DNA of 64,000 nucleotides, taken from assembly GCF_001598695.1 (NCBI RefSeq), contig NZ_BCZK01000016.1:1-64000 (forward strand). The letters run 5' to 3'. Positions 33,100-44,617 of this stretch are shown piece after piece; within the stretch, counting starts at the first letter, position 1, and every line of letters begins with the position of its first letter. The notes beneath the pieces are model-generated. The model worked only from the letters and a program-made list of their open reading frames with translations, did no database searches and was not told the DNA's origin. A program made the position numbers and the translations under genes. The stretch is from Klebsiella oxytoca NBRC 105695 (GTDB taxonomy: Bacteria > Pseudomonadota > Gammaproteobacteria > Enterobacterales > Enterobacteriaceae).

Positions 33100-35058
33100 A
33101 TGAGCCAAATACATAAACACTCTATTCCCGCTAATATTGCGGAACGCTGCCTGATTAACCCGGAACAGTACGAGGCGCAGTATCAGCAGTCCGTCACCGA
33201 CCCAGATGCCTTCTGGGGCGAACAGGGCAAAATTCTCGACTGGATCAAGCCCTACACGCGCGTGAAAAACACCTCATTCGCGCCGGGTAATATCTCCATC
33301 AAATGGTACGAAGACGGCACCCTTAACCTGGCCGCTAACTGTCTCGATCGCCATCTGGCGGAGCGCGGCGACCAGACGGCCATCATCTGGGAAGGCGACG
33401 ACGCCAGCCAGAGCAAAAATATCACTTATCGCGAACTCCACCGAGATGTCTGCCGCTTTGCCAACGTCCTGCTCGACCTCGGCATTAAAAAGGGCGATGT
33501 CGTGGCTATCTATATGCCGATGGTGCCGGAAGCCGCGGTGGCCATGCTGGCCTGCGCCCGCATCGGCGCTATCCATTCGGTGATTTTCGGCGGCTTCTCA
33601 CCGGAAGCAGTCGCCGGACGTATCATCGATTCCAACTCCCGCCTGGTGATCACCTCTGATGAAGGCCTGCGCGCCGGTCGCGCGATCCCGCTGAAGAAGA
33701 ACGTCGACGACGCGCTGAAAAACCCGCACGTGAAGAGCATCGAAAACGTGGTGGTGTTTAAACGTACCGGCGGCAAAATCGACTGGCAGGAAGGCCGCGA
33801 CCTGTGGTGGAGCGATCTGATTGAGAAAGCCAGCGCGGAACACCAGCCTGAAGAGATGAGCGCTGAAGATCCGCTGTTTATCCTTTATACCTCCGGCTCG
33901 ACCGGTAAGCCAAAGGGCGTACTGCATACTACAGGCGGTTACCTGGTCTATGCGGCCTCAACGTTTAAATACGTTTTTGACTACCATCCGGGCGACATCT
34001 ACTGGTGCACCGCCGACGTCGGCTGGGTCACCGGCCACAGCTACCTCCTGTACGGTCCGCTGGCCTGCGGCGCGACGACGCTGATGTTCGAGGGCGTACC
34101 GAACTGGCCAACCCCGGCGCGCATGTGCCAGGTGGTCGACAAGCATCAGGTCAACATTCTTTATACCGCCCCCACGGCGATCCGCGCGCTGATGGCGGAA
34201 GGCGATAAGGCTATTGAAGGCACCGACCGCTCTTCCCTGCGCATTCTCGGCTCCGTCGGCGAACCAATTAACCCGGAAGCCTGGGAGTGGTACTGGAAGA
34301 AGATCGGCAACGAGAAGTGCCCGGTGATGGACACCTGGTGGCAAACCGAAACCGGCGGCTTTATGATCACCCCGCTGCCCGGCGCCATTGAGCTGAAGGC
34401 CGGTTCCGCGACGCGTCCCTTCTTCGGCGTTCAGCCGGTGCTGGTGGATAACGAAGGCACGCCGCTGGAAGGCGCCACCGAAGGTAACCTGGCGATCGCC
34501 GACTCCTGGCCGGGCCAGGCGCGTACGCTGTTTGGCGACCACGAACGCTTCGAACAGACCTACTTTTCGACCTTTAAAAATATGTACTTCAGCGGCGACG
34601 GCGCGCGCCGTGACGAAGATGGCTACTACTGGATCACCGGTCGCGTCGATGACGTGCTGAACGTTTCCGGCCACCGTCTCGGAACCGCCGAAATCGAATC
34701 GGCGCTGGTGTCGCATCCGAAAATCGCCGAAGCGGCGGTGGTCGGCATTCCGCATAACATCAAAGGCCAGGCCATTTACGCTTACGTCACTCTCAACCAT
34801 GGCGAAGAACCGACGCCGGAGCTCTACGCCGAGGTGCGCAACTGGGTCCGTAAGGAGATTGGCCCGCTGGCGACGCCGGACGTGCTGCACTGGACCGATT
34901 CGTTACCGAAAACCCGTTCGGGCAAAATCATGCGCCGTATACTGCGCAAAATTGCCGCGGGCGATACCAGTAATCTCGGCGATACCTCAACGCTTGCCGA
35001 TCCTGGCGTGGTGGAAAAACTGCTCGAAGAGAAGCAGGCCATCGCTATGCCATCATAA
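33100..35058 (+). CDS. acs: Acetyl-CoA synthetase Acs
   Basis: This 652-aa AMP-forming ligase activates acetate with ATP and CoA in two steps. The P-loop [11 protein letters not shown], the A5-type motif WWQTETGG and the C-terminal A10 motif [11 protein letters not shown], whose Lys609 is the residue switched off by acetylation, are intact. Length equals E. coli Acs. It heads the acs-yjcH-actP operon for scavenging low acetate. Confidence 0.97.
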   Translation: MSQIHKHSIPANIAERCLINPEQYEAQYQQSVTDPDAFWGEQGKILDWIKPYTRVKNTSFAPGNISIKWYEDGTLNLAANCLDRHLAERGDQTAIIWEGDDASQSKNITYRELHRDVCRFANVLLDLGIKKGDVVAIYMPMVPEAAVAMLACARIGAIHSVIFGGFSPEAVAGRIIDSNSRLVITSDEGLRAGRAIPLKKNVDDALKNPHVKSIENVVVFKRTGGKIDWQEGRDLWWSDLIEKASAEHQPEEMSAEDPLFILYTSGSTGKPKGVLHTTGGYLVYAASTFKYVFDYHPGDIYWCTADVGWVTGHSYLLYGPLACGATTLMFEGVPNWPTPARMCQVVDKHQVNILYTAPTAIRALMAEGDKAIEGTDRSSLRILGSVGEPINPEAWEWYWKKIGNEKCPVMDTWWQTETGGFMITPLPGAIELKAGSATRPFFGVQPVLVDNEGTPLEGATEGNLAIADSWPGQARTLFGDHERFEQTYFSTFKNMYFSGDGARRDEDGYYWITGRVDDVLNVSGHRLGTAEIESALVSHPKIAEAAVVGIPHNIKGQAIYAYVTLNHGEEPTPELYAEVRNWVRKEIGPLATPDVLHWTDSLPKTRSGKIMRRILRKIAAGDTSNLGDTSTLADPGVVEKLLEEKQAIAMPS

Positions 35059-35077
35059 ACTAACCGATCCCCTACAC

Positions 35078-35099
35078 CCTCTCCCCACCAGGGGAGAGG
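35078..35099. repeat. CCCTCTCC-family hairpin after acs
   Basis: CCTCTCCCC and GGGGAGAGG form a 9-bp stem with an ACCA loop, 20 bp after the acs stop and inside the acs-yjcH-actP operon. A second small GC-rich palindrome CCCGACAGTTAACTGCCGGGG lies at 35158-35178. Together they fill the 182-bp gap before yjcH. Confidence 0.7.
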
Positions 35100-35240
35100 A
35101 TATAAATACCCACTCCCCAAGGATTTCAGGTAGCAGGAAAGCGGTAAACAGGCTGACTCCCGACAGTTAACTGCCGGGGGGATAAGTGTTGCCGACGACC
35201 GGCGCGTGGATGACAAAAGGGAACCTCTGGAGACGCTATG

Positions 35241-37201
<1,961 letters not shown>

Positions 37202-37208
37202 TGATTAC

Positions 37209-37237
37209 CCCTACCCCGGCCTGACGGCTGGGGTAGG
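37209..37237. terminator. Hairpin between actP and the fimbrial operon
   Basis: CCCTACCCC and GGGGTAGGG form a 9-bp stem around GGCCTGACGGCT, in the 43-bp gap between convergent stops. No strong T run follows on either strand, but the position fits a shared transcript end. Confidence 0.6.
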
Positions 37238-37244
37238 GGTGATT

Positions 37245-38342
37245 CTAGTTATAGGTAAATGTTATCGTTCCGCTGGCGTTGGCCGTTCCAGGCGTCACTT
37301 CAGCCCCGGTTTTGTAATAGTTAGTTGAAAAGATGAGCGAGTTCGATGCAGCAGCGCCGCCGGGATTATTCGGGTAGGTGAAGGTTGCGTAGCTGGCCTC
37401 AGCTCCGGCATTTAACGTTACACTTCTGCTGGATGTACTTAAATAAAAACTGGTGTTTAACGGTATGACCTTCCCGTTGAGGCTTAACTGCACACCCACA
37501 CCGGTTGCTACGTTTTCCCCCGCCGTTAACGCAATAACGCTCCTGTTCGGATTATCGCCTTCGGCTTCAGTCGCCGTCACACGCATTGATATATTGGTTC
37601 CGGGTTCGCAGGAAAGCATCAGCGTTTGCTGGGCGGAGCCGGCTATCGAGGAAAGAGTAAACTCACTCGTTTTCACGGAGCCCATAGGGAAATTCAGCGC
37701 GGTCGTACCTGCCGTACAGCCCATCGGCGTCAGCTTGATTTGCGTCGTACCGCTGATATGCAGTTGGGAAATAACCATCGTGCCAGTGCTATCTTTAAGC
37801 GAAACCGATGAGATAGGGTCCTTTATCGACAGAGAGCTGTTGCTGGCGATTGCGCCTCCCGTGGCCACCAGCTGTAGCTGGTAGGCGGGTGAATAGTTTG
37901 TTGTGGCATAGATATCTAAAAACCCCCCTGGTTTTCCAAGATAAAACTCTGAGTCGCCAATATAATGCTCAGTGTAATCAGGGAGAAAATCGTCAGTATC
38001 GCCATCATATTCACCGGTAATATTCAGCCAGACTTTCACTCTTAAACCAATACCTGGTACGGATGTCGTATAGATATGATCGCCAGTAAGTGCGCCTGCA
38101 TTTGCTGAAGACCATTCAAAACGGGCATACATCTTCCCCTCACAGTTCCAGACCTGAGTATTCGAACGCGTTATTCTCCCGGAGTCATAAAGGACCGTTC
38201 CGGCAGAATAACTCCCCGCATTAATTAATATTTGTTCGGGTAGATTTGCCATCGTCACATCACCATAATTGGCCCCCGAGCTACAGGACCAACCATAAAT
38301 AGGGAAAACCAACATCAATAGTAATAAAAAATATTTATTCAT
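37245..38342 (-). CDS. Fimbrial tip adhesin-like protein
   Basis: This 365-aa protein is the last gene of the fimbrial operon. Signal peptide MNKYFLLLLMLVFPIYGWS precedes Cys20. It has the two-domain look of a tip adhesin: a lectin-like N-terminal half with a Cys pair (WSCSSG, NCEGKMY) and a C-terminal pilin domain (GCTAGTT, LSCEPGTN, final beta strand ending TITFTYN) for donor-strand exchange. ATG 38342 was chosen for its AGGG 8 nt upstream and the signal peptide. The receptor is not predictable. Confidence 0.8.
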   Translation of the reverse strand: MNKYFLLLLMLVFPIYGWSCSSGANYGDVTMANLPEQILINAGSYSAGTVLYDSGRITRSNTQVWNCEGKMYARFEWSSANAGALTGDHIYTTSVPGIGLRVKVWLNITGEYDGDTDDFLPDYTEHYIGDSEFYLGKPGGFLDIYATTNYSPAYQLQLVATGGAIASNSSLSIKDPISSVSLKDSTGTMVISQLHISGTTQIKLTPMGCTAGTTALNFPMGSVKTSEFTLSSIAGSAQQTLMLSCEPGTNISMRVTATEAEGDNPNRSVIALTAGENVATGVGVQLSLNGKVIPLNTSFYLSTSSRSVTLNAGAEASYATFTYPNNPGGAAASNSLIFSTNYYKTGAEVTPGTANASGTITFTYN

Positions 38343-38364
38343 ATATATCCCTAAACACCTTCCG

Positions 38365-38931
38365 TCATTTGTATGACACGTTGAAAGTGACCGTATAGGC
38401 AACGTTTCCTGGCGTTACTTTGCCGTATGGCGTATACATTCTGGCCGCCATATCAAAGGCGTGCCCGCCAGGGGAGGCCGTAAATGCATAGGTATAACTC
38501 TCGTTTGGACCCAGCGTTTTCCCATCCGCGGCACTCACAAGCTGTAAGCCAACATCCTTTGCCCCATCAATCAGCTCACTGACATAAATTGCGGGATAAG
38601 TACGATCAAACGGAGCGCCGCTAAACGTTATCGTCACTGAAGACGTACCGGTTGAGCAGTTATCAAATGCCAGGGAAACGGTTGTGGTATCGCTACTGGC
38701 CCCCGGTTTACCGGTCAGACGCTGAGAAGAAACCGTCCCCAGGCTGATAGCATTGGACGGTTTTACAAAAACCTCACAGACAGGTTCTTCAATATTGCCG
38801 GTGACATTAAAATTGACGGTACTCGTAGCGTCATAGGCCCAGGCAGATGAAGCACTGGCCAGTAGCCCTGCTATTGCAGCTATCGCTAGCCGCAATGGCG
38901 ATTGAGCATGGTGTATCCGCATCGCTATCAT
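38365..38931 (-). CDS. Minor fimbrial subunit
   Basis: This pilin-family protein has a signal peptide (HHAQSPLRLAIAAIAGLL to AWA) and about 165 mature residues with one conserved Cys pair (EPVCEVFV, FDNCSTG) and a C-terminal beta strand YTVTFNVSYK that binds the chaperone. Start 38931 was chosen because it gives a normal signal length. ATG 38973, which overlaps the usher stop (ATGA), would make an unusually long leader but is possible. It is probably the adaptor between shaft and adhesin. Confidence 0.78.
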   Translation of the reverse strand: MIAMRIHHAQSPLRLAIAAIAGLLASASSAWAYDATSTVNFNVTGNIEEPVCEVFVKPSNAISLGTVSSQRLTGKPGASSDTTTVSLAFDNCSTGTSSVTITFSGAPFDRTYPAIYVSELIDGAKDVGLQLVSAADGKTLGPNESYTYAFTASPGGHAFDMAARMYTPYGKVTPGNVAYTVTFNVSYK

Positions 38932-38969
38932 TTTAGTGGTGTGCTCAAAACACAATATATTGAGATTGT

Positions 38970-41561
38970 TCATCGGCAATCCGCCGTATAAAAAACAATA
39001 TCGTCAATTGATTTGTTAGATGATAAATCATAATTGACATAACACTGGCGAGTTAAAGCATCGCCCCACTTCACAAATAAGCGGCCTTTTTCTGGCAGCC
39101 CGGTCAAATAGGCCTGCCCGGAATCACCGACAATAGCGCTGCGTTTTTGTTTATACTCCTGACTTTCATCCTCTAGCGTAATCACCGCGCCAAACGGCAC
39201 ATCTTTATGATGAAATTGCAAGGTCATCATGGCCTTATAGCCAATCCAGGTATCATATTTAACTTTTACGATCGCATTGCGCGTCGGGACCACCGTTCTG
39301 ACGATATTATCTATTTCCGCTCCCGAGACCTGCTGTTCATCAAGGGAGAGATTGTTTTCATGATAAGGACGAACGAAAGGCACTACGGCATACCCGGCAG
39401 AATCGGTCATGACGTTAGTCTGCCCGCGTACCGCGATATCCCTGACGCCAGGCGCTTCAATCAGCGCAACGCTCTCGCCCAGATAGCGTGACAGCGTTAT
39501 CCCGCCGGAATGGGCGAGCATCCCACCGCGTAGCGAATAATTATAGTGGGCGCTGTTGCTGTCATAACCGTATCCGGCGGTGACTTCACCTTTTGAGCCC
39601 TGGTAGTTGAGGTTGATGTTCCCTGAGGTGCTTTTATCGCTGGCGTTATATCCCTCCTGCACGTTCCAGTTCAGAGAACGATCGGCGAAAGCGGAGCCAT
39701 TTAAACCAAGACTGTGAGTGGTGTCTCCCACCCGGCTGCTGTTCATATTGTAGCTGGCTGATATATCGGCGCCGAAAGGAATACTCACGGTTAGCGAAAT
39801 AATGCTGTCGCTGGAAGGCGAGCTATTTTCATTCTGGCCGCTGCTCTGCACATTGCGGTTATAGGCGTAGTTAATGAAGTAGGACATCCGGCCAAACGTA
39901 TTGCTATAACTCACGCCCAGCGACTCCATCCGCGAGTTATCCCAGTAAGACTCACTGACCAGCGAAAGGGAGAGTGAACCGAATCCGGAGAAAATCTGCG
40001 ACGCTGAAGCGTCAAAGCGGTCTTTAGTCCGACCGGATGACGAACAGCAGGCGCGATGAGAGTCCGCCCGATCGATAAAGTTCTGCAGAGAATAATAACC
40101 ATGCGTTGAGTAACGGTACCCGGCAACGGAAAAGTTTGTCCCCGTCTGTGGAAAATCTTTACTAAAGCGCACGCGGTATGACTGCCCTTCGCTGGATGAG
40201 GCGTTATCCGATGAGGAATTTTCTTTTATGTCAGCCCAGGACTGAGAAGCATCAAAAGAGAGCGCCCCGACTGAACCCAAATTAAACCCGGCCCCCAGCA
40301 GGAGATTACTGTATTTATCCTCTAATTGCTGAAAGCCGCCGTACAGCGTGACGTTGCTCAACGCTCCCCAGGCAACGTTGGATTGCAGAAACTGATACTC
40401 CTTTCCGCCCGCGCTTCCCGAGCGCGTCTTGCCGCCGCTGAAAGCGTAATCAACCTGCCCTTCACGTTGTAATATTGCCAGTGAAGCAAACGGCACCACA
40501 AAGCTCTGCTCACTACCGTCTGATTCTTTCACCGTCACGTAGAGATCGCCCGCGCTTCCCGTGGGATAAAGATCGTTTATCTCAAAGGCGCCGGGAGAGA
40601 CCGTTGTTTTATAAATGCTGTATCCGTTTTGATAAACCGTCACGTCTGCGGTCGAGCGCGCGATACCTTTTATGACCGGTGCGAAGCCGTTCAGGCTGTC
40701 CGGGAGCATCTCTTTATCAGAGTTCAGCTGCAGGCCGGTGAAGCTGATGCTGTCAAACACCGCCGAAGAAGTATAGGTTTGCCCCACTATCAGCTGACCT
40801 TTCAGGGCGTGGATATCGCGTGAAATATAGCTATAGACGGAGTCCCACTGACTGCCATCGTCATTATGATTGAGGGTGCTGTAATTACGTAAACGCCACG
40901 GCCCAACGTTCAACCCCGGCTGCAGGCTGACAAACTGGCTGGAGGTGGAAACGCCTCCATCTCGCGGATCGGTTTTTTGCCCGGAAATGTTGTAATTCAA
41001 TAGCCCGGCGGTAATGCCCTGCTGCCATCGGCTTTCCGGGACATACCCCCGCGGACGATGCACTAAAGCCACCTGGGGTAAGGTAAAGTCGATTCGCTGT
41101 TGCGAGAGCTGTACTGCCGTCTCCCATCCGGGGATCGCAGACAGTTTTGCGCACTCCGAACCCGCCACGGTAAGCTCAGGATAATCTTCGGTTTTAATCG
41201 ACCACTCTTTCAGGCGCGCGACGGAAAGACATGGCCGGGATGAAGCGGCGTTATTTTGATCCTGTCGCGTAAAAATGACGGACTCAGAAGCCACAAACGT
41301 ATGGTTAATATAGACATCCAGGTTGTAGTCACCTGGCGGAATCGTCTCTTCAGAAATATAGGTTAAGTCAACGGCGGAGGTACCGGTTTCGTTTACCTCC
41401 AGCAGGTGGGGATTGAAGTACTCACCTGCCATCGCCGGGAGAGGTATTGTGGCAAAGCTGAAAATGAAGGCGGCATAGCCGCTGGTCAATAAAAAGGTAT
41501 AACGCTTTCCAACGTTATTGAATGATGGCGGTATATTTCGGTCCAGGCATTCCATAATCAT
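38970..41561 (-). CDS. Fimbrial outer-membrane usher
   Basis: This 863-aa outer-membrane usher of the PapC/FimD family accepts chaperone-subunit complexes and exports the fimbria. It has a long leader (about 45 residues, ending AMAGEYF), an N-terminal domain, a 24-strand barrel with plug domain and C-terminal domains. A C-terminal Cys pair (RQCYVNY, TADCR) is visible. The start (41561, or ATG 41555) lies 46 bp inside the chaperone gene. Length is normal for the family. Confidence 0.92.
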   Translation of the reverse strand: MIMECLDRNIPPSFNNVGKRYTFLLTSGYAAFIFSFATIPLPAMAGEYFNPHLLEVNETGTSAVDLTYISEETIPPGDYNLDVYINHTFVASESVIFTRQDQNNAASSRPCLSVARLKEWSIKTEDYPELTVAGSECAKLSAIPGWETAVQLSQQRIDFTLPQVALVHRPRGYVPESRWQQGITAGLLNYNISGQKTDPRDGGVSTSSQFVSLQPGLNVGPWRLRNYSTLNHNDDGSQWDSVYSYISRDIHALKGQLIVGQTYTSSAVFDSISFTGLQLNSDKEMLPDSLNGFAPVIKGIARSTADVTVYQNGYSIYKTTVSPGAFEINDLYPTGSAGDLYVTVKESDGSEQSFVVPFASLAILQREGQVDYAFSGGKTRSGSAGGKEYQFLQSNVAWGALSNVTLYGGFQQLEDKYSNLLLGAGFNLGSVGALSFDASQSWADIKENSSSDNASSSEGQSYRVRFSKDFPQTGTNFSVAGYRYSTHGYYSLQNFIDRADSHRACCSSSGRTKDRFDASASQIFSGFGSLSLSLVSESYWDNSRMESLGVSYSNTFGRMSYFINYAYNRNVQSSGQNENSSPSSDSIISLTVSIPFGADISASYNMNSSRVGDTTHSLGLNGSAFADRSLNWNVQEGYNASDKSTSGNINLNYQGSKGEVTAGYGYDSNSAHYNYSLRGGMLAHSGGITLSRYLGESVALIEAPGVRDIAVRGQTNVMTDSAGYAVVPFVRPYHENNLSLDEQQVSGAEIDNIVRTVVPTRNAIVKVKYDTWIGYKAMMTLQFHHKDVPFGAVITLEDESQEYKQKRSAIVGDSGQAYLTGLPEKGRLFVKWGDALTRQCYVNYDLSSNKSIDDIVFYTADCR

Positions 41562-42201
41562 TGATCACGCTCCATGTGATTTTCTTTTTGCCCGCAGAAG
41601 AGGCATTTGCTACCGGTATTTTTATTGTTGAAAAGGGGGCAACAAACCACGCTTCAGGTACTGCTTTGCCGTTCACCAAAACTTCAGAGAAATTCATATA
41701 TAGAGGAGAAACATTTTTCACTTTTATATCTCGCCCTTCAGCAGACCACTGCAGCTTTTCGGCAAAATTTTCTGGTATGGCGCTTTTCAATGCGGCAGGT
41801 CGAAAAATAAGCTTTATCCTGGAATTAATCGCAAACTGAACCATATTTTTGTCCGGCGCGTTCTCCATGGCGGGAATCCCTTTAATATTCAACCAGAACA
41901 TGGATTCCCGATCCTCCGCTAAAGGTTTACCCGAACGTAGAATGCGTACAAATCCTTGCTCTCCGGACTTCAGGCGAAATAGCGGAGGCGTTGTGATGAA
42001 TGAATCTTTCGCTGGCGAGGCCGCATCGACAACGGAGATCCAGGACTGAACGATATTGGTCACATTATCCTTATTTTGAACAGATACCGTCGTCGACTTT
42101 TGTGTGCCATCGAATATCACCCGCGTGCCGCCCACGACTACGCTTGCCTGCGCCGCAAACGCACACAAATAAAAACAAATAAAGTAGAATAATCTGTTCA
42201 T
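41515..42201 (-). CDS. Periplasmic fimbrial chaperone
   Basis: This 228-aa PapD/FimC-family chaperone has a signal peptide (residues 1-18, ending AQA) and two Ig-like domains. The conserved Arg in GGTRVIFDG and Lys in INSRIKLIFRP hold the subunit carboxylate. The signature DRESMFWLNIKGIP is present. The F1-G1 segment around residues 93-100 is short, as in the FGS class that builds rod-like pili. It is the second gene of the operon. Confidence 0.92.
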   Translation of the reverse strand: MNRLFYFICFYLCAFAAQASVVVGGTRVIFDGTQKSTTVSVQNKDNVTNIVQSWISVVDAASPAKDSFITTPPLFRLKSGEQGFVRILRSGKPLAEDRESMFWLNIKGIPAMENAPDKNMVQFAINSRIKLIFRPAALKSAIPENFAEKLQWSAEGRDIKVKNVSPLYMNFSEVLVNGKAVPEAWFVAPFSTIKIPVANASSAGKKKITWSVINDYGMPGPKYTAIIQ

Positions 42202-42259
42202 AATGGAGTCCAGTAAGGGAAAGAGTTACCCTTTCCCTTGGTATTTATCAGCGTCTGAA

Positions 42260-42799
42260 TTAATAGTACGTAACGTTGTAGGTTACCGTTGTCTGAACGG
42301 CGCCTTTAGTCGGTTCAGCACTGCCTGCTTTCGCCATTTTTACGGTGAAAGGAATGGTCGCAGCGCCGGAGGAAATATCCACATCGGCGCCTTCAGTATT
42401 ATTTTTAAGCAGCGCACCCTGGTTATCAAAAATAGCTACGGCAACGCCCGTCGCAGGCGATGCGGAAGCCTGGTTCTTAAAGTAATCGCTATTAGTTTCA
42501 TCGGCTTCACCGCCAAAGGTGACTCTGGCCTTAGCGTTACCGCCATCAGCCACTTTCGGGCAACCGGTCAGGGTGAAAGAAAAATTCTTGGCCGCGCCAT
42601 AAGTATTCGCCTTCAGATCCGCGACGGAGGAAGTCCCCATCTCAATGGATGAGACGCCGTTATCGATAGTGGCTGTACAGGTAGTATCAGAGACCGTGCC
42701 GGTAAAAGTAATGGTGTTATCCGCCTGCGCCATTGTCACCAGTGAGCAGCCCGCAGAGAAGGCGACTATTTTAGCCAGAGTTATTGCATTCATTTTCAT
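42260..42799 (-). CDS. Major fimbrial subunit
   Basis: This 179-aa type 1-like pilin has a signal peptide (1-26, ending AQA), the N-terminal extension DNTITFTGTVSDTTCTATID used for donor-strand exchange, a Cys pair (DTTC, LTGCPK) and a C-terminal strand ending VTYNVTYY with the penultimate Tyr typical of pilins. ATG 42799 follows AGGAGA by 6 nt. It is the first gene of the operon and has 620 bp of non-coding DNA upstream. Confidence 0.9.
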   Translation of the reverse strand: MKMNAITLAKIVAFSAGCSLVTMAQADNTITFTGTVSDTTCTATIDNGVSSIEMGTSSVADLKANTYGAAKNFSFTLTGCPKVADGGNAKARVTFGGEADETNSDYFKNQASASPATGVAVAIFDNQGALLKNNTEGADVDISSGAATIPFTVKMAKAGSAEPTKGAVQTTVTYNVTYY

Positions 42800-43421
42800 T
42801 GGTATTCTCCTGTTTATTAAGATTAACAATCAGTCCATCAATTGTTTATGGCACTCTATTAGAGAAGGGAAACAGGCATCAACTCAATCTATAAGTTATA
42901 TCAGCGCTTAGGGAAATAAACTGCCTGCTTACAATATTATTTTAAATATTGAAGCAAAAGCTCAAGCTCCACATGAATCCATTCAATAATAAAAGCTCAC
43001 CTCAATAAGATATCCAAAAACAAGATTACCCTCAATAACTAATGAAGAATAATCCTAAAATCATAAATGAGATTAACCTATAAGATAAAGACATGATTTA
43101 AAAATAAACAAATAAAAACAACAGATTGCAAAAACCACTCATTCATACTGCAAATAAATATAGTGATTTATATTTGTGAATCAAGTTAAAATGAGGCAAT
43201 TTTGAAACATTTAGTTACACTTAAACGTAAAATAAGTGAGATTAACATCGGCGGATAAACTTCATCTACTTTTACATGACTTCATGTTTTCAACGATTCA
43301 AGTGCTGATTATATTGGTTGAGGTATATCAAATATGAAATGACAACTGAAATAAATATTGATGATATATATTTTTTCTGTGGTCTATTTCCTTGCGGAGG
43401 ATAAACCACAGAAAATAATAG
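42800..43421. other. A/T-rich regulatory region upstream of the fimbrial operon
   Basis: This 622-bp gap between the divergent fimbrial major subunit and the end of the CidB-type gene has no gene and is much richer in A+T than the surroundings. It probably holds the fimbrial promoter and binding sites for H-NS-type proteins. TTTTCTGTGGT (43373-43383) and ACCACAGAAAA (43405-43415) form an 11-bp inverted repeat near the end of the CidB-type gene. No long inverted repeats like an invertible fim switch, and no recombinase gene, were found. Confidence 0.6.
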
Positions 43422-44111
43422 TCAGAACATTGCCCAGCGCACCAGCGGCGCGGCCAATACCATCACAACGCCGGAAAGCATCATCACCAGGCTGGCGACG
43501 ACGCCCTCCTGCGGCCCCAGTTCATAAGATCGCGCGGTACCGGCGCCGTGGGATGCCGCGCCGAAACCCGCTCCTTTAGCCATCCCTTCGCGAATAGAAA
43601 GACGCAGAAACAGCACATCACCCACCGCCATGCCGAATACCCCGGTGACCACGACAAACAGGGCGACTAAATCAGGCTGACCGCCCAGCGGTTTAGCTGC
43701 CGCCAGCGCAAAGGGCGTGGTCACCGAACGTACCGCCAGGCTACGCTGGATCTCATCGGGCAAGGTAAACAGTCGCGCCAGCCACACCGAACTGGTCACC
43801 GCAACAACCGACGCGGTCGTTACTCCGGCCGTCAGCGACATCCAGTGGCGTTTAATAATCGCCAGATTGTCATACACCGGCACGGCGAAAGCGATAGTCG
43901 CCGGGCCCAGCAGCCATAGCAGCCAGTGGGCCTCCCCCATATAGCTTTGATAAGAGATATGGCCGAATACCAGCATCATCACCAGCAGGATCGGGGTGAA
44001 AACCAGCGGCATCAGGGGCAGTTTATGGAAGCGGCGATAAAGCCGTTTATTGGCAAAATAGAGCCCCAGCGTGATAAGAAGACACAGGACGCTCAGCTGG
44101 AAATCACTCAT
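43422..44111 (-). CDS. CidB/LrgB-family membrane protein
   Basis: This 229-aa inner-membrane protein of the CidB/LrgB family (YohK in E. coli) has about seven membrane segments, including GPATIAFAVPVYDNL and VVTGVFGMAVGDVLFLRLSI. It overlaps the CidA-type gene by 8 bp. The pair is linked to murein hydrolase and cell-death control in staphylococci and to organic acid export in other bacteria; which applies here is not known. Confidence 0.87.
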   Translation of the reverse strand: MSDFQLSVLCLLITLGLYFANKRLYRRFHKLPLMPLVFTPILLVMMLVFGHISYQSYMGEAHWLLWLLGPATIAFAVPVYDNLAIIKRHWMSLTAGVTTASVVAVTSSVWLARLFTLPDEIQRSLAVRSVTTPFALAAAKPLGGQPDLVALFVVVTGVFGMAVGDVLFLRLSIREGMAKGAGFGAASHGAGTARSYELGPQEGVVASLVMMLSGVVMVLAAPLVRWAMF

Positions 44112-44514
44112 GTTTCATCCTGCTGACTTCATAGCGATACACTTTATCAACCACCCATGCCGTCGCGCCCAGCACCATCATGGTACTTAAGCCAATCACC
44201 AGAAAGATGCGCCAGCCCTCCACCATCAGCAGTTGCGCGTAGTTGACGACCGCCACTACCGCCGGCACGAAGAACAGCAGCATCTCGGCCAGCAGCCAGC
44301 GGGCGCCGGCGCGTACCCAGTTTAAAGGGATCACCCGGCAGACTATCAGCGTCAACATCATCAGCATGCCGACAAGGTTCGCCGGAAGCGGCAGGTGCAG
44401 CCAGTTAACAAAATAGTCAGCGCAGACGAACAGTCCGGCGTAGATCAGTACCTGAACAGGTACCTGAAGACGTTGCATAACGAAGGGCGTCACGCGAGCT
44501 GGCGCAAAGGCCAT
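44104..44514 (-). CDS. CidA/LrgA-family membrane protein
   Basis: This 136-aa inner-membrane protein with four membrane segments belongs to the holin-like CidA/LrgA family (YohJ in E. coli). The conserved PANLVGMLMM and ARWLLAEMLLFFVPAVVAV motifs are present. It is the first gene of a two-gene operon with the CidB-type gene. A divergent LysR gene starts about 100 bp away, as with cidR of other bacteria. Confidence 0.87.
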   Translation of the reverse strand: MAFAPARVTPFVMQRLQVPVQVLIYAGLFVCADYFVNWLHLPLPANLVGMLMMLTLIVCRVIPLNWVRAGARWLLAEMLLFFVPAVVAVVNYAQLLMVEGWRIFLVIGLSTMMVLGATAWVVDKVYRYEVSRMKHE

Positions 44515-44617
44515 GAGCGGTATTCCTGAAAAAGAAGACAGGCGAGCAGTATAGAGAGCCGCCGGGCCCGGCAGAAATGAATTAAAATCATCACAGGTAT
44601 AGTCTCAGGGAATAATT

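Noticed and set aside
42800-43421. Invertible fim-type promoter switch
   Set aside because: No long inverted repeats and no fimB/fimE-type recombinase gene are present; the 11-bp inverted repeat at 43373-43415 is only 32 bp apart.
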